Notes: generated by a model from the sequence alone, not told the origin. Counted from the stretch's first letter, positions 18,581-27,082 are shown. The stretch is 64,000 nt of DNA from Oceanospirillum sp964342385 (GCA_964342385.1 CAYFGP010000012.1:1-64000); one strand, 5' to 3'. Made by a program: numbers and translations.

Positions 18581-19044
18581 AACCTTCTCCGCTTGCTTCT
18601 CTCGGATACAGATCTAAAACAAGCCATTTAAATGTTACCGGTAAAAACCGATAACCAAGCTGTTGTTTAGACTCTGTTGTGTAGGTGCTTAGTATTCTAT
18701 ATCGGCACCGTTAACCCGAGATTTACCTCTTTAGGGCAAATTGTGACATTTTGTTAACGTGACCGGTGCCATATTTTGGCCTAATGCTGCGCTTTTTTCA
18801 CTCAGCTTTTGATCGAGTTTAAATCGTGCTTATGGCTTAGAGGCTGAGTGATGGAAAAAGATCCCTGCTTAACTCAAAGGAGCTCAGCATCAGGCATTCA
18901 CTAGCGATTACTATAACTTCTACCCAGATCAAGCTAAACCGGTTTTCATCTATAAAGCGCTCTCTGCGCTCATAACGTCACAACTTTTCAGGATGCAAGC
19001 ACGATAGACCGAATGGCTAGGTTTAATCGCCTAAAGCAGAGCAA
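18581..19044. other. 464-base intergenic region with inverted repeats, no gene seen
   Basis: No convincing reading frame is present. It contains CACTCAGC (18799-18806) facing GCTGAGTG (18843-18850), and GGCACCGTTAAC (18704-18715) facing GTTAACGTGACCGGTGCC (18753-18770), an imperfect inverted copy. These could fold in RNA, but I recognise no known RNA family. Confidence 0.4.
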
Positions 19045-19284
19045 CTAAAGTGAGCCTTCGTCTAAAAAGGCGAAGGTTAAGAAGCAGCAGAACAAGCCCA
19101 GAATTGTGAGAAAGGCGGGAACAGGGTAGCTCAGAGCGATTAAACCACTACCAATCCATAGATCTTTAATACGGTTTTTACGAACCTGATAACGACGAGT
19201 AAAACCGCGACGGTAGAAGTGGTCTTTATCTGGGGTTTTATTGCGCATCCATGGCAGGATAAACCAGTCTGATAGTCGTTTCAT
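19045..19284 (-). CDS. Small putative membrane protein, unknown function
   Basis: A 79-residue protein with a very basic N-terminal half (RRGFTRRYQVRKNRIKD) and one or two hydrophobic helices at about residues 44-73, ending in DEGSL. I do not recognise the family. It is credible as a gene because a consensus AGGAGG ribosome site lies five bases before ATG 19284 and codon use looks like its neighbours. The charge pattern suggests the N terminus stays in the cytoplasm. It stands alone between long non-coding gaps. Confidence 0.65.
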   Translation of the reverse strand: MKRLSDWFILPWMRNKTPDKDHFYRRGFTRRYQVRKNRIKDLWIGSGLIALSYPVPAFLTILGLFCCFLTFAFLDEGSL

Positions 19285-19683
19285 AAGGCCTCCTGAAGGA
19301 TAAAGTGACCGTGATGTTTATAAAACTGTGGAGCAGATCATATTAGTTTAACACTCTTATGGCGGTAGGAAATATTTCTGGGTTATGGGGAAAGATAGGT
19401 GTAAATATTTATTTACAAAAAGAGCTTTGCTGTTATTCAGCTAAAGGTGACGAATACCTTGCTCAAGGCGGCTCTATAACAGGCTGTATTGTTTGGATGG
19501 TCAATCGATTGCACCTAATTTGTCGCGATATTTGGGTTTTTTACTGAGGTCGGGTCGCATCAGCGGAAAAACGAGTCTCATTAGAGCAGGACACAGGCTG
19601 GACGACCCGGTGTAATTACTTTATAACTTTGGTCTAATGCTGGAAATCTAAAGTATAAATACTAATTATCTGGAAGCGCCTTA
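19285..19683. other. 399-base intergenic region with a 18-base palindrome
   Basis: The gap separates the small membrane protein from the amino-acid transporter. TGTAAATA-TT-TATTTACA at 19400-19417 is a perfect inverted repeat, a plausible operator or AT-rich hairpin. The 62-codon frame at 19359-19547 has no ribosome site and no family look. AT-rich sequence with TATAAA at 19654-19659 precedes the transporter ATPase gene and may hold its promoter. Confidence 0.4.
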
Positions 19684-20457
19684 ATGTCTGACGCGCCTGT
19701 TGCTCTGGAAATCAGAGACCTGCACAAAAGTTACGGTTCACTGGAAGTTCTGAAAGGTATCTCCCTGCAAGCTCGGGATGGAGATGTGATCTCTATTCTT
19801 GGCTCCAGTGGTTCGGGAAAAAGTACCTTCCTTCGCTGCATCAATCTGTTGGAGTCACCTTCACAGGGTACCATTGAGATGGCCGGTGAAGAGCTGCGTT
19901 TAAAGCCAGGTAAAGATGGTGCTTTGGAAGCGGCTGACCAGAAACAGCTGGAGCGTATGCGTGCGGGAATTGGTTTTGTATTTCAGAACTTTAATCTCTG
20001 GCCCCATATGACCATTCTGGAAAATATCATCGAAGCGCCAGTGCATGTACTGAAGCGCAGTAAAGATGAAGCCATTGCCCGTGCGGAAGAGCTGCTGAAA
20101 AAGGTTGGCCTGTTTGAGAAGCGCCATAACTACCCCAGTCAGCTGTCTGGTGGTCAACAGCAGCGTGTCGCCATTGCTCGTACGCTGGCCATGGACCCGC
20201 AGGTATTGCTGTTTGATGAACCGACCTCGGCGTTGGATCCAGAGTTAGTGAATGAAGTGTTAAGTGTGATGCGTGATCTGGCGGCGGAAGGTCGTACCAT
20301 GTTGATCGTGACGCATGAGATGCGTTTTGCCCGTGATGTGTCATCACAAATTGTCTTCCTGCATCAGGGTAGGGTCGAAGAGATAGGTCCGCCTGAGCAA
20401 GTGTTTGGCAATCCGACATCGGAGCGCTGCCGGGAATTCCTGAGTAGTCACCTGTAA
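19684..20457 (+). CDS. Polar/basic amino-acid ABC transporter ATP-binding protein (HisP/AotP-like)
   Basis: The 257-residue ATPase of an importer. Walker A is GSSGSGKST (about residues 39-47), the Q loop is in FVFQNFNLWPHMT, the signature is LSGGQQQR, Walker B is VLLFDEPTSALDP and the switch His is in IVTHEM. It is very close in layout to HisP/AotP, including the short insertion LKPGKDGALEAADQKQ, which points to histidine, arginine, lysine or ornithine uptake. It is the first gene of a four-gene set with the binding protein and two permeases. Confidence 0.92.
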   Translation: MSDAPVALEIRDLHKSYGSLEVLKGISLQARDGDVISILGSSGSGKSTFLRCINLLESPSQGTIEMAGEELRLKPGKDGALEAADQKQLERMRAGIGFVFQNFNLWPHMTILENIIEAPVHVLKRSKDEAIARAEELLKKVGLFEKRHNYPSQLSGGQQQRVAIARTLAMDPQVLLFDEPTSALDPELVNEVLSVMRDLAAEGRTMLIVTHEMRFARDVSSQIVFLHQGRVEEIGPPEQVFGNPTSERCREFLSSHL

Positions 20458-20505
20458 GGTTGCGATAAACACAAAGAGTAAGCACGAACTAAGCTTAAAG
20501 CCGTG

Positions 20506-20541
20506 AAACAAAAGCTTTTAGAGCAAGAATTACTTTTGTTT
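20506..20541 (+). other. Inverted repeat between transporter ATPase and binding-protein genes
   Basis: AAACAAAAG (20506-20514) and CTTTTGTTT (20533-20541) form a nine-base stem with an 18-base loop, in the 133-base gap before the binding-protein gene. It could stabilise the 5' end of the binding-protein message or serve as an operator; nothing more is visible. Confidence 0.4.
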
Positions 20542-20590
20542 TGCTGTGAACTAAACCAATAAAAAAAATCATCCCATAGAGGACACAACA

Positions 20591-21340
20591 ATGAGTCTGA
20601 AAAAAGCACTGGCTACTGCAACTCTGGTTGCAGCAACGGTATCTGCTCCTTTTGCCCTGGCCGCTGATAAGGTACGTATTGCGACTGAGGGTGCTTATGC
20701 ACCGTTCAACTTTATTGACGAATCCGGCAAGTTGAAGGGTTTTGATGTTGATATCGCTAATGCACTGTGTGAGAAGATGAAGGCAGACTGCACCATCGTT
20801 GCTCAGGATTGGGATGGTATTATCCCTGGTCTGATGGCGCGTAAGTACGATGCCATTATCGCCAGTATGTCGATTACGCCAGAGCGTAGCCGCGTAGTGG
20901 ATTTCTCTGAGCCTTACTACTCCAACAGCCTGATTTTTGTTGCACCTAAGAGCAGCAAGTTCAGTCCAGCTGCAGTGAAAGGCAAGGTGATTGGTGCGCA
21001 GCGTGCTACCATCGCCGGTCAGTACCTGGAAGATAACCTGTCCAGCAAGGTAACGGTAAAACTGTACGATACGCAGGACAACGCATACCTGGATCTGTCT
21101 TCCGGTCGTCTGGATGCTATCGTATCCGACCAGCTGCCAGCGTACGATTGGCTGCGTTCTAAAGAAGGCCAGGCGTTTGAGTTCAAAGGTGAGAAGATCG
21201 ATATCGATGATAAGATTGGCATCGCTGTGCGTAAGAACGACAAGCTGCGTGAGAAAATGAACAAGGCGCTGCAGGATATTCTGGCTGACGGTACTTACGA
21301 TCGCATCAACGCCAAGTACTTCCCGTTCTCTATCTATTAA
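20591..21340 (+). CDS. Periplasmic amino-acid binding protein (HisJ/ArgT/AotJ-like)
   Basis: A 249-residue solute-binding protein, family 3. The first 24 or so residues are a signal peptide ending ALA. The mature part begins ADKVRIATEGAYAPFNF and shows the type F motif GFDVDIANALC, then WDGIIPGLMARKYDAIIASMSITPERSRVVDFSEPYY. The two Cys in NALCEKMKADC match the disulfide of the HisJ/ArgT group, supporting a lysine/arginine/ornithine/histidine ligand. It lies between the ATPase and permease genes and is flanked by hairpins on both sides, which would allow it to be made in excess, as is usual for binding proteins. Confidence 0.92.
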   Translation: MSLKKALATATLVAATVSAPFALAADKVRIATEGAYAPFNFIDESGKLKGFDVDIANALCEKMKADCTIVAQDWDGIIPGLMARKYDAIIASMSITPERSRVVDFSEPYYSNSLIFVAPKSSKFSPAAVKGKVIGAQRATIAGQYLEDNLSSKVTVKLYDTQDNAYLDLSSGRLDAIVSDQLPAYDWLRSKEGQAFEFKGEKIDIDDKIGIAVRKNDKLREKMNKALQDILADGTYDRINAKYFPFSIY

Positions 21341-21367
21341 TCTGAACAGTTTACTGTTCAATCCGTG

Positions 21368-21387
21368 ATGGCCGCCTATGCGGCCAT
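21368..21387 (+). other. Intercistronic hairpin between binding protein and permease genes
   Basis: ATGGCCG and CGGCCAT form a perfect seven-base stem with a six-base loop, 28 bases after the binding-protein stop. There is no T run. Such hairpins protect the upstream message and reduce read-through into membrane genes. An in-frame ATG for the permease lies in its loop, which argues against that start. Confidence 0.55.
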
Positions 21388-21410
21388 TGCTGTTTCAAAC
21401 GGTGTCGTTT

Positions 21411-22100
21411 ATGGATCTGCAAGGTTTTGGTCATCTGCTGCTGGAAGGCGCCTGGGTGACCCTGCAATTGGCACTCTGCAGCCTGCTTTTTGGCCTGTTA
21501 TTAGGTCTGGCAGGGGCTGCGGCCAAGATGTCCTCCTCTAAAATTGCCAATGCCATCGGTAATGGCTACACCCTGTTTGTCCGGGGTATGCCTGAGCTGT
21601 TGCTGGTATTGACCATCTTTTTTGGTTCGTCCGCGTTGCTGATGGCGATTGCCAGTCTGTTTGGCTATGACGAATATATTGAACTCAGCCCCTTTGTGGC
21701 CGGTGTTGCTGCTTTGAGTATCGCTTTTGGTGCCTATGCAACCGAGGTGTTCCGTAGTGCGCTACAGGAGATACCCAAAGGTCAACGGGAAGCCGCAGTG
21801 GCGCTGGGTATGACAGGGTTTCAGACCTTCCGTCGTATTATCCTGCCTCAGGTTTGGCGTTTAGCCCTGCCGGGTCTGGGTAACCTGTTTCTGGTATTAC
21901 TGAAAGACACTGCACTGGTATCGGTGATCGGTTTGAATGAGCTGATGCGTCAGGCCTCGGTGGCGGTGGGTTACACCAAAGAGCCGTTTACCTTCTATCT
22001 GGCCGCAGCTGTGGTTTATCTGCTGCTGACCTGTATCTCCATGGGCGGTTTATACCTGTTGGAGCGTCATGCGAATCGTGGTTATCGGGGAGCACGCTAA
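21411..22100 (+). CDS. Amino-acid ABC transporter permease (HisQ/AotQ-like)
   Basis: A 229-residue inner-membrane subunit with about five hydrophobic helices. The EAA loop reads GQREAAVALGMTGFQTFRRI, followed by LPQVWRLALPGLGN, the contact region for the ATPase. FVRGMPELLLVLTIFFG is typical of the HisQ/ArtQ group. I chose ATG 21411, which gives a family-like MDLQGFGHLLLEGAW start; an ATG 33 bases upstream lies inside a hairpin. The stop overlaps the start of the next permease by one base (TAATG), so the two are translationally coupled as the two halves of the channel. Confidence 0.9.
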   Translation: MDLQGFGHLLLEGAWVTLQLALCSLLFGLLLGLAGAAAKMSSSKIANAIGNGYTLFVRGMPELLLVLTIFFGSSALLMAIASLFGYDEYIELSPFVAGVAALSIAFGAYATEVFRSALQEIPKGQREAAVALGMTGFQTFRRIILPQVWRLALPGLGNLFLVLLKDTALVSVIGLNELMRQASVAVGYTKEPFTFYLAAAVVYLLLTCISMGGLYLLERHANRGYRGAR

Positions 22101-22825
22101 TGAACTGGTCATGGGATGTAATTTTAGAAAACCTGCCCAAGCTGATTGATGGTGCCTGGCTGACCTTGGAGCTGGTGGTGATCTCCGGTTTGATCGGTGT
22201 GATGCTATCCTTGCCATTGGCGCTGATGCGGGTGTCTAAACGCCGTTGGGTGCAGGCATTTCCGTTTGCCTATATTTTCTTTTTCCGTGGTACACCGCTG
22301 CTGATACAGATCTTTCTGGTCTACTACGGTGCATCGCAGTTTGATGTCATTAAAGAATCGGCGCTATGGCCGATCCTGCGTGAGCCTTACTGGTGTGCGA
22401 TTATCACCTTTGCTCTGCATACGGCAGCTTATATTGCCGAGCTGCTGCGAGGGGCAATTCAGTCGATTCCGAAAGGTGAGCTGGAAGCCGGTAAGGCGCT
22501 GGGTATGAGTTACCCGCTGATGCTGCGTCGTATTATTCTGCCCCGTGCCTTCGGTATTATGATGCCATCTTACGGTAACGAAGTGATTCTGATGCTGAAG
22601 GGCAGTGCGCTAGCCAGTACCATCACTTTGCTGGATCTGACCGGTATGGCGCGTACGGTCATTGCCCGGACTTATACGCCGCTGGAGATTTTCCTGGCAG
22701 CGGGCGTGATCTATCTGATTATCAGTGCGGTGATTATTGGCTTGTTCCGCTTGCTGGAGCGCCGTTTTAATCGTCATCAGCATTGGCCCAATGAGAAACC
22801 AAAAGATCTGGATGCTCAGTTGTAA
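22100..22825 (+). CDS. Amino-acid ABC transporter permease (HisM/AotM-like)
   Basis: A 241-residue second channel subunit, with about five hydrophobic helices. FFFRGTPLLIQIFLVYYG is characteristic of HisM-type permeases, and the EAA loop is GELEAGKALGMSYPLMLRRI followed by ILPRAFGIMMPSYGNEV. Its start overlaps the preceding stop by one base. It ends the transporter set, and a strong hairpin terminator follows about 65 bases later. Confidence 0.92.
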   Translation: MNWSWDVILENLPKLIDGAWLTLELVVISGLIGVMLSLPLALMRVSKRRWVQAFPFAYIFFFRGTPLLIQIFLVYYGASQFDVIKESALWPILREPYWCAIITFALHTAAYIAELLRGAIQSIPKGELEAGKALGMSYPLMLRRIILPRAFGIMMPSYGNEVILMLKGSALASTITLLDLTGMARTVIARTYTPLEIFLAAGVIYLIISAVIIGLFRLLERRFNRHQHWPNEKPKDLDAQL

Positions 22826-22891
22826 GTACTAAGGGTTATGCTGATCCAAGACTGATATCTTGTTAGTGTGATGTCCGTGCAATAAAAACAT

Positions 22892-22947
22892 AAAAATCCC
22901 CGTGTTTTCTGATCAATCCGATACTGAGATCACGGGGATTTTTTTAT
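22892..22947. terminator. Bidirectional intrinsic terminator
   Basis: AAAAATCCCCGTG (22892-22904) pairs perfectly with CACGGGGATTTTT (22931-22943). The A run on one arm and T run on the other make it work in both directions, ending the transporter operon on the plus strand and the chemoreceptor gene on the minus strand. Confidence 0.88.
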
Positions 22948-22984
22948 ATCTATCCCAGTGTATAAGAGTTAGAAGAGTAAAGAT

Positions 22985-24613
22985 TTAGCACTTAAAGCGT
23001 GCTACGTTCTGCTGTAACTGAATCGCCAGCTGTGACAGCTCTTCACTGCTGGAGGCCACCTGATCTGAGCCCGCTGCAGTCTCTTCTGAAACATTGACGA
23101 TATTGACCAGATTGCGATTCATCTCCTCCGCAACGGCGCTCTGCTCTTCGGTCGCTGTGGCTACCTGATCGGTCATATCCCGAATCTGTTGCATCTGCTG
23201 AACAATCATCGCCAGCTCTTTGCCTGCCTTATTCGCTGCAGTTACCGATTCGTCTGCCCACTTACGGCTGCGTTCCATCACCTCGACCGCATTACGGGCA
23301 CCGGTTTGCAAGCGCTCATTCATACTGCGGATCTCCATAGTGGAGTCCTGAGTACGCTGTGCCAGTTGGCGGACTTCGTCAGCAACCACAGCAAAACCAC
23401 GGCCACTTTCACCGGCTCGGGCGGCTTCAATGGCGGCGTTCAGTGCCAGCAGGTTGGTCTGCTCCGAGATACCTTGAATCACTTCCAATACGCTACCGAT
23501 CTCATCGGTATCTTTTTCCAGTGCCTTGATGACCTGGGCAGCAGATTCTACTTCGGTGCTGAGGTGAGTGATCTTATTGACGGTATCTTCTACCTCGTGG
23601 TTGCCCTCATCGGCTTCTTCATCGGCATCATGAGTGGCTTGTGCACTGATACTGGCGTTACGGGCTACCTCTTGTACTGTGGCGGACATCTCATTCATTG
23701 CCGCAGAAAGCAGATCTGTTTCTTCTGATTGACGGCGAATACCATTGCTGGTTTGTTCGGCGGTCGCTGCGAGTTCTTCTGCTGCGCCATGCAGTTGATT
23801 GGCTGAACTGGTCAGGGTAAATATCAGATCCTGAAATACCTGTAATGTGCCATCAACATCCTGTGACATCTGACTAAGCTCATCTTTGCCTTTTAGGTTT
23901 ACGCGGACGCGCAGATCACCGGTAGCCACTTGTTTCAGAGCCTGGCTAACCTTATCAAGGGGTTGAGTGATAGAGCGGGTAATCATTAGGGCAACTGCGA
24001 TCAGTACAGCCATCACCAGCAGTAACTGAATAGCTGCATGAGTGACGCCCTGCCAGAAGACCTCGTCAATCTCAAAGGTGTAGTCACCAGAGCCGATCAC
24101 CCAGCCCCATTGAGGAAAAACCTTAACATAGGAGGTTTTTTCTTTAGGCTCAGAGTAGCCAGCTTTAGGCCAGTGATAAGTAAAATAGCCATCAATTTTG
24201 CCTTGTCGACCCAGATCTGCCATCTGTTTGAAAACGGGGCGGCCATCATTGGTCCGGGTGTCTTTCAGGTTTTTCCCCACTGCAGAGGGGCTGCCACCAT
24301 TGGCCAGCGTCGTTGCGTCATAGTTCAGGACAAAGAAGTATTCACCATCGGCGTAGCGCATTGCACTCAGGCTATCCAGTGCTCTTGCTTGGGCCTCTTG
24401 CTGAGAGAGCTGGCCTTGCTGAACCTTTTTATCCAGATTGGCAACCATGCTATGAGCGGATTCCACTAACATCTGAACACGGCTGGCAGATTCATCATAA
24501 AGTGCTTGCCGATGATCCTGCAGCGCTAAAAGTTCTAATGTGGCGATTGCAATCACTGCGATAGCCGTGAGTAGATAAAGACGGGCTTTAACACTGATTT
24601 CCTGTAAGTTCAT
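22985..24613 (-). CDS. Methyl-accepting chemotaxis protein with single Cache-type sensor
   Basis: A 542-residue chemoreceptor. A membrane helix at about 10-28 and another at about 188-208 flank a periplasmic sCache_2-like sensor (MRYADGEYFFVLNYD, GRPVFKQMADLGRQG, YHWPKAG, FPQWGWVIGSGDY), a layout seen in receptors for organic acids. HAMP spans about 210-262. The signalling domain carries the conserved tip EQTNLLALNAAIEAARAGE and GRGFAVVADEVRQLAQRT. No pentapeptide tether for CheR is present at the C terminus (it ends VARFKC). ATG 24613 follows AGGGAGAG. The ligand is unknown. Confidence 0.93.
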   Translation of the reverse strand: MNLQEISVKARLYLLTAIAVIAIATLELLALQDHRQALYDESASRVQMLVESAHSMVANLDKKVQQGQLSQQEAQARALDSLSAMRYADGEYFFVLNYDATTLANGGSPSAVGKNLKDTRTNDGRPVFKQMADLGRQGKIDGYFTYHWPKAGYSEPKEKTSYVKVFPQWGWVIGSGDYTFEIDEVFWQGVTHAAIQLLLVMAVLIAVALMITRSITQPLDKVSQALKQVATGDLRVRVNLKGKDELSQMSQDVDGTLQVFQDLIFTLTSSANQLHGAAEELAATAEQTSNGIRRQSEETDLLSAAMNEMSATVQEVARNASISAQATHDADEEADEGNHEVEDTVNKITHLSTEVESAAQVIKALEKDTDEIGSVLEVIQGISEQTNLLALNAAIEAARAGESGRGFAVVADEVRQLAQRTQDSTMEIRSMNERLQTGARNAVEVMERSRKWADESVTAANKAGKELAMIVQQMQQIRDMTDQVATATEEQSAVAEEMNRNLVNIVNVSEETAAGSDQVASSSEELSQLAIQLQQNVARFKC

Positions 24614-24830
24614 TGCACTCTCCCTTGGATGATAATGCGTTATTCGGATGCCAGATCACCATACTCAGAACGGGCATCCACTGCCTTGTGGTTGAGTGTA
24701 ACATGGGGTTCGGTACTCGACTGCTGCCTGATTATGGTTTGGTTGCTATTTTTACGGCAGTATCAAGTCAGTTGTATGACATAACTGCCCTTTGATATCA
24801 GTGGTACAAGGGAAGAAAACCGGAAGGGTT

Positions 24831-24861
24831 AATACTCCCTTCTCTGCTGGAAGGGAGTATT
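24831..24861 (-). terminator. Perfect 12-base hairpin after the anti-sigma gene
   Basis: AATACTCCCTTC (24831-24842) and GAAGGGAGTATT (24850-24861) form a perfect stem with a seven-base loop, 26 bases beyond the stop of the minus-strand anti-sigma gene. The T tract is short and broken, so termination strength is uncertain. Confidence 0.6.
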
Positions 24862-24887
24862 GAATAGCAAGAAAACAGATTAAAGAG

Positions 24888-25598
24888 CTAGAAGCGTCGG
24901 GTGGAACCGGTGAAGGGCATAAAGTTACCTCGATCCACCACTGGTCCCATATCTTCTGGAGCCACTTCTTTATGCATCGGCTCGATACTGACCAGAACCT
25001 CGGCATTCACCAGCTGCTTACGATATGGCATAGGTACAGTATACTTACCCAGACCTTTGTGGGGCAGAGTGCCCAGCATGACGTACTCGCCGTTGATCTT
25101 AAGCCAGAGCTTGCATACCAGGCCAGAACCCAGTTCCGGTGGTTGAATGGTTTGTACCATCACATTACTGCGATCCATACTGGTGTTCACCAGCCATGCC
25201 GGTTTCTCTTCCTGACTATTGACCACGTAAACATAGTCAGAGCTGCTGTTATCCATTGCGGGTTGCTTCAGCATCAGCACGGAACCCATGGCCAGCATAA
25301 AGGAAAACGAAACAGCCGTGGTCAGTTGCCACAGTTTTAGGTTTTCGTACCAGCGCCTGGGATGAATTTCCTGCTCAATAGCTTGCCAGACCCTTTTTGG
25401 CGGTGTGACAGGTTTTAAGCCGTCGTTAAGGCTTTGCAGGTGTTCACGCCAATGCTGAACCTCCTGCTGAAGATCCGGGCTAAACGCCAGTAAAGCTTCA
25501 AAAGAGGCTTTTTCCTGGGGGGATAGCGTGCCCAGCACATATTCCCCTGCCGCCTGGTTGCGCTGTTCTGGATCTGTTAAATCGATTGATTCATGCAT
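24888..25598 (-). CDS. Anti-sigma factor, RskA family
   Basis: A 236-residue membrane-anchored anti-sigma factor. The N-terminal cytoplasmic domain has the motif AAGEYVLGTLSPQE but lacks the zinc HxxxCxxC pattern. One membrane helix lies at about residues 90-110 (LTTAVSFSFMLAMGSVLML). The periplasmic C-terminal RskA domain includes KLWLKINGEYVMLGTLPHKG and LVSIEPM-like strands. It would hold the adjacent ECF sigma factor inactive until an envelope signal. Its start overlaps the sigma gene by 22 bases, a coupling that keeps the pair in balance. ATG 25598 is preceded by AGAGGT. Confidence 0.87.
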   Translation of the reverse strand: MHESIDLTDPEQRNQAAGEYVLGTLSPQEKASFEALLAFSPDLQQEVQHWREHLQSLNDGLKPVTPPKRVWQAIEQEIHPRRWYENLKLWQLTTAVSFSFMLAMGSVLMLKQPAMDNSSSDYVYVVNSQEEKPAWLVNTSMDRSNVMVQTIQPPELGSGLVCKLWLKINGEYVMLGTLPHKGLGKYTVPMPYRKQLVNAEVLVSIEPMHKEVAPEDMGPVVDRGNFMPFTGSTRRF

Positions 25599-26143
25599 GA
25601 CTTTAACCTCTCAAGACCACGACGAATCCATGTTTTGACTGTGCCTAATGGTTCCATAAGTCGGTCAGATAGCTCCTGATGGCTGTAACCGTCAAAGTAG
25701 GCCAGTTCAATACATTGGCGCTGATCTTTATTCAGCGTACCCAGGCAGTGATGTACCTGGTCCGATGCCTGCCATTGCTGTGCAATATGATCAGTATCCT
25801 GATGACTTTCTGACATCTCAGTCAACACTTCGTCACCATCATTAAGCTGATCGTTTTTATAGCGGCGCAGCCAGTCCAGTGACTGGTTGCGGGCAATAGT
25901 GCTCAACCAGGTCATAGGCTTGGCAATATCGGCATTATATTGTCCGGCACTGTTCCATATCTTTATAAACACTTGCTGAAGACAGTCTTCTGCATGGCTC
26001 TCATTTTTTAAGATACGCAGCACAACCGCAAACAGATGCGATGAAGTGCTTTGATAGAGCTTTTTTAGGGCCCGGGCATCTTTTTCGCTGCAGCGAGTGA
26101 GCAGCTTTTTCAGCTCCAGCTGATCTGAGTCGGTTGCTTTCAT
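25577..26143 (-). CDS. ECF RNA polymerase sigma factor (SigK-like)
   Basis: A 188-residue extracytoplasmic-function sigma factor. Region 2 spans about residues 20-90 (LYQSTSSHLFAVVLRIL, AEDCLQQVFIKIW, PMTWLSTIARNQSLDWLRR). Region 4 spans about 120-185 (LGTLNKDQRQCIELAYFDGYSHQELSDRL, GTVKTWIRRGLERL). I selected the ATG at 26143, matching the usual N-terminal length; a start nine codons earlier is possible. It is paired and overlapping with an RskA-type anti-sigma. Regulon genes and its own promoter motif are not identifiable here. Confidence 0.9.
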   Translation of the reverse strand: MKATDSDQLELKKLLTRCSEKDARALKKLYQSTSSHLFAVVLRILKNESHAEDCLQQVFIKIWNSAGQYNADIAKPMTWLSTIARNQSLDWLRRYKNDQLNDGDEVLTEMSESHQDTDHIAQQWQASDQVHHCLGTLNKDQRQCIELAYFDGYSHQELSDRLMEPLGTVKTWIRRGLERLKSCMNQSI

Positions 26144-26488
26144 CGTTGTTCCATCCAGAGAATGGCGCATATTTTAGCGGGAAACAGGGGTTAACATCAG
26201 TACTAAACTCTGAGCCTGTTCATATTTTTTAGGTGTGAGACTCTAAACGAGAGGCTCCTTTATGCCAAGACTAAAATGGCCACTATTTATATCCTTTGCA
26301 TTGAATGATAAGGGAAAATTGCTTCATAAGGGAAAGCCTTATTAGAATAAGCGCTCACACAACATTTCTCTTTAACAAATGGATTGATGCTTCAGTTCTC
26401 GGCCAAAAAATATCGAAACACATCTTGTGTAAATGTGTATGCTAATGTGTATAGGCCCCATTAAAAAGATTTAACAGGATAAATTAAT
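26144..26488. other. 345-base gap upstream of the divergent sigma-factor and small-protein genes
   Basis: No gene is visible. GAGACTCT and AGAGGCTC around 26238-26258 form a seven-of-eight stem. AT-rich sequence with TTGTGT at 26425-26430 and TGTATA 17 bases later may be a weak promoter for the gene at 26489, but neither hexamer is close to consensus. Confidence 0.3.
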
Positions 26489-26791
26489 ATGTCGTTAGAA
26501 CAACGGGCAGGTATCTGCTGGATTAGAGAGGAACAGTGGCAACGTTTTCTGGATGTGGCTGATGATTCGGATATGCTGGAAGATGATTGGCACGAATGGG
26601 CAGCAAAAACAGATGAGATGATTACCACTTTTGCTGAAAAAGGCATCAGTGTCGATAAGGTGCCGGTGGATGTAGAGGCGCTGATTATCTGGTGTAACGA
26701 ACGTGACCGTACAGTGAACAGCAGCAGTCGTGCCGAGTATGTGACTCAGATTATGACCAGCGAACCCAAAGGCTCAGATACCCGCCATTGA
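26489..26791 (+). CDS. Hypothetical small acidic protein
   Basis: A 100-residue soluble, acidic protein I do not recognise. It starts MSLEQRAGICWIREEQWQRF and contains DDWHEWAAKTDEMI and VDVEALIIWCNERDR, a pattern of amphipathic helices typical of small uncharacterised proteobacterial proteins. AGGA lies about ten bases before ATG 26489. It stands alone and is followed by a repeat array and hairpin. It is divergent from the ECF sigma gene, but no link is shown. Confidence 0.7.
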   Translation: MSLEQRAGICWIREEQWQRFLDVADDSDMLEDDWHEWAAKTDEMITTFAEKGISVDKVPVDVEALIIWCNERDRTVNSSSRAEYVTQIMTSEPKGSDTRH

Positions 26792-26808
26792 AACGGGGAT
26801 TGAGTATG

Positions 26809-26872
26809 AATACAAATAAAACCTAATCCAAATAAAGCCCCATCTAAATAAAACCCAATCCAGATAAAACCG
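26809..26872. repeat. 16-base tandem repeat, four copies
   Basis: Four consecutive units start at 26809, 26825, 26841 and 26857 (for example AATCCAAATAAAGCCC and AATCCAGATAAAACCG). The last unit forms the left arm of the following hairpin. The unit is close to the reverse complement of the 15-base unit of the array at 26919-27009. Confidence 0.8.
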
Positions 26873-26917
26873 AGGCATCAAGTCAGTCAGGGAGCTGCCC
26901 CGATGCACCGGTTTTAT
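26864..26917 (+). terminator. Long hairpin between two opposed repeat arrays
   Basis: ATAAAACCGAGGCATC (26864-26879) pairs with GATGCACCGGTTTTAT (26902-26917) at 14 of 16 positions, with a 22-base loop. The T-rich right side could end transcription from the small gene at 26489. The arms extend into the flanking repeats. Confidence 0.6.
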
Positions 26918-26918
26918 T

Positions 26919-27009
26919 GTTTCTGGGTTGTGTGTTTCTGGATTGTATTTTTCTGGATTGTATTTTTCTGGATTGTATTTTTCTGGATTGTATTTTTCTG
27001 GATTGTATA
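26919..27009. repeat. 15-base tandem repeat, six copies
   Basis: The core TTCTGGATTG recurs exactly every 15 bases at 26921 (one base different), 26936, 26951, 26966, 26981 and 26996. The internal copies are identical, so the array is recent or kept uniform by slippage. It ends 74 bases before the CoA-transferase stop. Confidence 0.9.
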
Positions 27010-27082
27010 TGTGCCTGCCATAACTCCTAAGCCATTGATGAGCTTAAGATGTTTTATGGGCTTAAGGCATTCTTCCTGAAAA

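Noticed and set aside
18581..19044. Possible structured non-coding RNA
   Set aside because: Inverted repeats exist, but I could not match a known RNA family, promoter or terminator, so it is only noted as an intergenic region.
19359..19547. 62-codon plus-strand frame
   Set aside because: No ribosome site, no recognisable domain, and it runs through the AT-rich palindrome region.
26919..27009. Regular repeats that could suggest a CRISPR array
   Set aside because: The units are contiguous 15-mers with no spacers and no cas genes nearby.
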